Shown here: positions 60,802-64,000 of the stretch, in pieces | Numbering within the stretch: position 1 is the first letter of the stretch | Layout of the letters: each line of letters opens with the position of its first letter | Origin: Proteobacteria bacterium ST_bin12 | Lineage (GTDB): Bacteria; Pseudomonadota; Gammaproteobacteria; Burkholderiales; Methylophilaceae | Length of the DNA stretch: 64,000 nt | Assembly (NCBI GenBank): GCA_002083635.1 | Contig: MSXP01000001.1 | Span: 310,001 to 374,000 of the forward strand | Reading direction: 5' to 3' | Translations under genes and position numbers: made by a program | The notes under the pieces: model-generated | Databases searched by the model: none | What the model was told of the DNA's origin: nothing | What the model saw: the letters and a program-made list of their open reading frames with translations, nothing else

Positions 60802-61878
60802 ATGGCATTAGATTTATTCAGCCCAGCAAAACTAGGCTCAATCGCACTCAAAAACCGTATAGTGATGGCACCTTTAACCCGAAACAGAGCAGGTGAGGGC
60901 GGTGTACCGCATGATTTAAATGTGACTTATTACGCGCAGCGCGCCAGTGCGGGTTTAATTGTGACCGAAGCAACGCCTATTTCTGCAATGGGTCACGGAT
61001 ACCCTGCGCTACCTGGCATTTATACAGACGAACAAGTGGGTGGATGGCAAAAAATTACCGATGCGGTGCATGCCAAAGGCGGCAAAATTGTGATTCAGTT
61101 ATGGCATGTAGGCCGTATTTCGCATCCGACTTTATTAAATGGTGCGTTGCCTGTTGCGCCATCTGCCATTAAGCCAGCAGGCAAAGCGTTTACCTACCAA
61201 GGTTTGGTGGATTACGTTGAGCCGCGTGCGCTAGATGCCAGCGAATTACCCGCCATTGTGCAAGATTACGTGCACGCGACCCAATGTGCATTAAAAGCCG
61301 GTTTTGATGGTGTAGAGATTCATGCCGCCAATGGCTATTTGTTGGATCAATTTTTGCGTGATGGTAGCAACACGCGCACCGACAATTACGGTGGCAGTTT
61401 TGAAAACCGTGTACGTTTATTGTTAGAGGTAACCAAAGCTGTGGTTGATACCGCAGGCGCTGATAAAGTAGGCGTACGAATTTCACCAGTTAATCCATTT
61501 AACGATATGAAAGACAGTAACCCGCAAGCGCTGTTCAATTTCGTTACAGAGCAACTTAATCAGTTTAACTTAGCTTACTTGCACGCAGTTGAGGGCGGCA
61601 TTCACGGTGGTGGTAAAGCCGATGCATTTGATTTTGAGCAAATGCGCAAGCTATTTAAAGGCGCTTACATGGCCAATTTAAGCTATGACAAAGCACGTGG
61701 TAATGCCGCAATTGCCAGTGGTCATGCCGATGTCATCGCCTATGGCGTACCGTTTATTGCTAACCCAGATTTGGTTGAGCGTTACAAAACAGATGCTGCG
61801 TTGAATGAAGCCGATTCGAAATCATTTTATGGTGGAAATGAAAAAGGTTACACTGATTATCCGTTTTTAAGCGCATAA
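60802..61878 (+). CDS. nemA: Old Yellow Enzyme family alkene reductase
   Basis: The 358-residue FMN enzyme reduces activated alkenes and nitro compounds with NAD(P)H. Typical motifs are KNRIVMAPLTRNRAGEGG, the H-x-x-N pair of the active site in GFDGVEIHAANGYLLDQFLRDGSNTRTDNYGGS, and GVRISPVNPFNDM. I start at ATG 60802 with a GGAG ribosome site; a GTG at 60790 lies before it. Its stop codon sits directly in the word TAACTTAACCACTTTTT. Confidence 0.94.
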   Translation: MALDLFSPAKLGSIALKNRIVMAPLTRNRAGEGGVPHDLNVTYYAQRASAGLIVTEATPISAMGHGYPALPGIYTDEQVGGWQKITDAVHAKGGKIVIQLWHVGRISHPTLLNGALPVAPSAIKPAGKAFTYQGLVDYVEPRALDASELPAIVQDYVHATQCALKAGFDGVEIHAANGYLLDQFLRDGSNTRTDNYGGSFENRVRLLLEVTKAVVDTAGADKVGVRISPVNPFNDMKDSNPQALFNFVTEQLNQFNLAYLHAVEGGIHGGGKADAFDFEQMRKLFKGAYMANLSYDKARGNAAIASGHADVIAYGVPFIANPDLVERYKTDAALNEADSKSFYGGNEKGYTDYPFLSA

Positions 61879-61892
61879 CTTAACCACTTTTT
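61878..61892 (-). repeat. 15-base word AAAAAGTGGTTAAGT, copy 3
   Basis: Reads ACTTAACCACTTTTT on the plus strand and begins at the last base of the nemA stop codon. Confidence 0.75.
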
Positions 61893-61928
61893 TTAACCAA
61901 ATAAATTGCTCAAACTTAGGCCAATCAC

Positions 61929-62525
61929 ATGAAAAATCCCGCTGTCACCCAAGTAAAAATCAACGAAACCATTGCTAATCGCTGGAGTGGTCGTGCTTAT
62001 GATGCAACTAAACCCGTTTCAAAAGCACAAATATTTAGCTTGTGTGAAGCGGCGCGCTGGGCGCCATCTTGCTTTGGCGATGAACCGTGGCGTTTTATGG
62101 TGTGGGATAAAAACAGCAATGCGGATGCTTGGCAAAAAGCTTTTGATTGTTTAGTGCCGGGCAATCAGGAATGGGTAAAAAATGCACCCGTTTTATTGTT
62201 GGTGTGTGCCGATACATTATTTGGGCATAATCAAAAACCAAATCGCTGGGCACAATACGACACTGGCGCAGCGGCCGAAAACTTATGTTTGCAAGCGACA
62301 GATTTAGGTTTAATGGCGCATCAAATGGGTGGTTTTAATGCAGATGCAGCACGCAGTACGTTTGCGATTCCTGAGCAATTTGCATTAATGACGATGGTTG
62401 CAATTGGCTATGCAGGCGATGCTAATCAGTTGTCGGATGACTTAAAAGCGCGTGAATTGGCAGCGCGTAAACGCAAGCCAGTTGCCGATTTATTTTTTGA
62501 TTCAGCTTGGAATCATCCAATTTAA
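61929..62525 (+). CDS. Nitroreductase-family protein
   Basis: The 198-residue FMN-dependent oxidoreductase has RWSGRAYDATKPVSKAQIFSLCEAARWAPSCFGDEPWRFMVW, the N-terminal phosphate-binding pattern of the family, and ALMTMVAIGYAG near the end. Members reduce nitro groups or quinones or catalyse dehydrogenation. It is 51 nt after nemA, on the same strand. The substrate is not predictable. Confidence 0.92.
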   Translation: MKNPAVTQVKINETIANRWSGRAYDATKPVSKAQIFSLCEAARWAPSCFGDEPWRFMVWDKNSNADAWQKAFDCLVPGNQEWVKNAPVLLLVCADTLFGHNQKPNRWAQYDTGAAAENLCLQATDLGLMAHQMGGFNADAARSTFAIPEQFALMTMVAIGYAGDANQLSDDLKARELAARKRKPVADLFFDSAWNHPI

Positions 62526-62610
62526 TGCAGGCGATGATGCAACTTAACTTAATAGCCTACCTCTGATAAACTATTCGATTATTCAGATAAATCATTTTTA
62601 AGGCAAAATT

Positions 62611-62991
62611 ATGGCAGTTGTCGCGTTAACAAAAGCAAATTTTAAGCAAACGATTGAAAATAACAATTTTGTAATTGTGGATTTTTGGGCGCCTTGGTGT
62701 GAGCCATGTATGGCATTTACCCCTACTTTTGAAGCGGCTGCAGCCAACAATATGGATATTGTTTTTGGCATGGTCAATACAGAAACCGATCCTGAAATTG
62801 GCGATTATTTTCAAGTGAACCAAATTCCTGGTATTTTAGTGATTCGCGAACAAGCGGGCATTCATGCGCAAGTAGGCGAAATTGGCGCGCCAGCATTTGA
62901 TCAAATTATTAAATGGGCACGTGAATATGACATGAGCACTGTGCATGAGTTTTATAAAAATGAAGCCGTACAAAAGTCACTCAAGAAATAA
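62611..62991 (+). CDS. Thioredoxin-family protein
   Basis: The 126-residue protein has the thioredoxin fold with active site W29-C30-E-P-C33 in VDFWAPWCEPCMAFTP and the cis-Pro in NQIPGILVI. The E-P pair in place of G-P is used by some thioredoxin-like proteins; a separate role from TrxA is likely. A C-terminal helical extension of about 20 residues is present. A strong terminator follows. Confidence 0.92.
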   Translation: MAVVALTKANFKQTIENNNFVIVDFWAPWCEPCMAFTPTFEAAAANNMDIVFGMVNTETDPEIGDYFQVNQIPGILVIREQAGIHAQVGEIGAPAFDQIIKWAREYDMSTVHEFYKNEAVQKSLKK

Positions 62992-63013
62992 AATTTAACC
63001 AATATTCAAGCAA

Positions 63014-63043
63014 TAAAAAAGCCGCTTGTGAGCGGCTTTTTTA
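63014..63043. terminator. Bidirectional terminator, thioredoxin-like gene
   Basis: GCCGCT (63021-63026) and AGCGGC (63031-63036) form a stem with a 4-nt loop, A-run before and T-run after. It ends the thioredoxin-like transcript and can also serve the gene at 63091 on the minus strand. Confidence 0.9.
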
Positions 63044-63090
63044 TTGCTTAAATTACCCACAAGGCTATCAACTCAACCCATAAAAATGGG

Positions 63091-63456
63091 CTAAAAACCG
63101 CCTGTTGTAATGATGCGAAACACGTAAAACGCACCCATTGCCATCATGATATACATTGGCAAGTCACCACTTTTTTTCTTTTCGCCAAGGGCAGCAGAAG
63201 ACATCCAGCGATTTAGCAACCACAACACAAAAATAATCACAGGAATAAACATCATGCGCGTAGTCGATTCAAACAGCCAAGCAAGCGCGGTTTTTAGCCA
63301 ACCATCATCCTTAAAAAATTCCATCGCAATGCCAACTAACCCAATCAGCAATAGCAGCATCCCACCAAAAGAAATAATTGTTTTAAGCGGCGTATCTGCT
63401 TGAATATCCGAGTTTCTACTATATTTGTTAGGGTCTTTTTTTTGCGGTGCAGCCAC
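63091..63456 (-). CDS. Small inner-membrane protein of unknown function
   Basis: A 121-residue protein with three predicted helices (about residues 27-48, 68-89 and 99-117) and a short hydrophilic start, MAAPQKKDPNKYSRN. I do not recognise its family. It lies 54 nt after nlpD on the same strand, with GGAG six to seven nt before the ATG, and ends 48 nt before the terminator. Confidence 0.65.
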   Translation of the reverse strand: MAAPQKKDPNKYSRNSDIQADTPLKTIISFGGMLLLLIGLVGIAMEFFKDDGWLKTALAWLFESTTRMMFIPVIIFVLWLLNRWMSSAALGEKKKSGDLPMYIMMAMGAFYVFRIITTGGF

Positions 63457-63510
63457 GGTAATCTCCTAAAACGGATAAGGCAAATGAATACTAATGAGTA
63501 TCAATTAAAA

Positions 63511-64000
63511 TTAATTTTGGTTCAAATACTTTGCTGGGTCAACTGATTTACCTAGGCGTCTAATTTCAAAATGCAACTTAACGCTATTTGAATCGGTATT
63601 ACCCATTTCGGCAATTTTTTGGCCAAGTGCGACAACTTGCCCTTCTTTCACAAGGATTTTGCTGTTGTGCGCATATACCGATAAATAGGTTTTATTATGC
63701 TTAATAATCACTAATTTGCCATAGCCACGCAAATCAGAACCGCTGTAAATCACTTTTCCACTACTGGCGGCATTGATGGCTTGGCCACTACTGCCGCCAA
63801 TATCTAAGCCTTTATTTGTGGCTTCGTTGAAGTTGGCGACTACTTTTCCTTGTGTTGGCCAGCCCCAAGTAATCGCTTCATCATCCGCCACTTTAGCCAC
63901 ATTTGGCTTATTTTCAGCAGGTTTAGATTCAATCGATTTAGTGGTTTCGGTGGGTTTATTTTCAGCCACTTTAACGACAGCAGTTCTATTAAATGCCTCT
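63511..64000 (-). CDS. nlpD: NlpD-like murein hydrolase activator, C-terminal part
   Basis: The frame is open to the window edge, so the N-terminus (signal peptide, LysM) is not seen. About 163 residues remain, with a Lys/Pro/Thr-rich linker and a LytM (M23) domain ending in KLHFEIRRLGKSVDPAKYL. The domain begins WGWPTQGKVVANFNEATNKGLDIGG, where the usual H-x-x-x-D zinc motif reads N-K-G-L-D. This is the same loss as in E. coli NlpD, so it is expected to activate AmiC amidase rather than cut murein. The gene is in the minus-strand run with the small membrane protein. Confidence 0.9.
   Translation of the reverse strand, partial: EAFNRTAVVKVAENKPTETTKSIESKPAENKPNVAKVADDEAITWGWPTQGKVVANFNEATNKGLDIGGSSGQAINAASSGKVIYSGSDLRGYGKLVIIKHNKTYLSVYAHNSKILVKEGQVVALGQKIAEMGNTDSNSVKLHFEIRRLGKSVDPAKYLNQN

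Overview
The window is a densely packed chromosomal segment of about 42 percent GC (estimated by eye) from a Gram-negative bacterium. Gene order points to a betaproteobacterium: yciB-yciI-bolA-ppiC, PHP phosphatase-yciO-M50 protease-trpS-scpA-scpB-rluB, a dapD/arsC-like/dapE/prmB group, and moxR-DUF58-tgpA. Together with the low GC and periplasmic redox genes this fits a Methylophilaceae-like methylotroph. That placement is inference. I see no rRNA, tRNA, CRISPR array, insertion sequence or prophage.

Layout. 1-1123: end of an isochorismatase-like hydrolase and a membrane cytochrome. 1276-2115: serB. 2112-7428 (minus): probable periplasmic redox operon (monohaem cytochrome c, flavocytochrome c sulfide dehydrogenase-like flavoprotein, unknown secreted protein, PQQ-type sugar dehydrogenase, SMP-30-like propeller, DUF455). 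7529-16100: ankyrin protein, purL, a membrane-protein gene broken by an in-frame stop, an FTR1 iron permease, and ppiC-bolA-yciI-yciB. 16252-22308 (plus): PHP phosphatase, yciO, M50 protease, trpS, scpA, scpB, rluB. 22330-31209 (minus): prmB, dapE, arsC-like, a GGDEF-EAL protein, dapD, an M48 lipoprotein and kup. 31619-42294: a phosphoglycerol-transferase-like sulfatase behind a good sigma-54 promoter match, xseA, dsbB, cysM, ydbH-ynbE-ydbL, a DnaQ-like exonuclease and rlmD.

42298-52665 looks like an interrupted peptide-uptake and murein-recycling region. A peptide-binding lipoprotein is separated from its probable permeases (dppB-like, dppC-like) by a toxin-antitoxin pair and a large single-chain restriction-modification enzyme. 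An L,D-transpeptidase, a YhhQ-type transporter, a methyltransferase and nagZ complete the block. 52726-64000 holds a PEP-CTERM protein, a YccA/BI-1 protein, tadA, tgpA-DUF58-moxR, a PsiE-like protein, a pirin-yceI-nemA-nitroreductase-thioredoxin run and the end of nlpD.

The most unusual signal is not a gene. The 9-mer GGGTTAAGT occurs 14 times on the two strands by my hand count, against about 0.5 expected from composition. The core 7-mer occurs about 47 times. Copies lie in several reading frames, at gene ends, and as inverted pairs. This is how a DNA uptake sequence or another genome-wide signal word behaves, and I know of none described for this group. Other oddities are a palindromic repeat spliced in frame into purL and degenerate MHYT motifs in the GGDEF-EAL protein.
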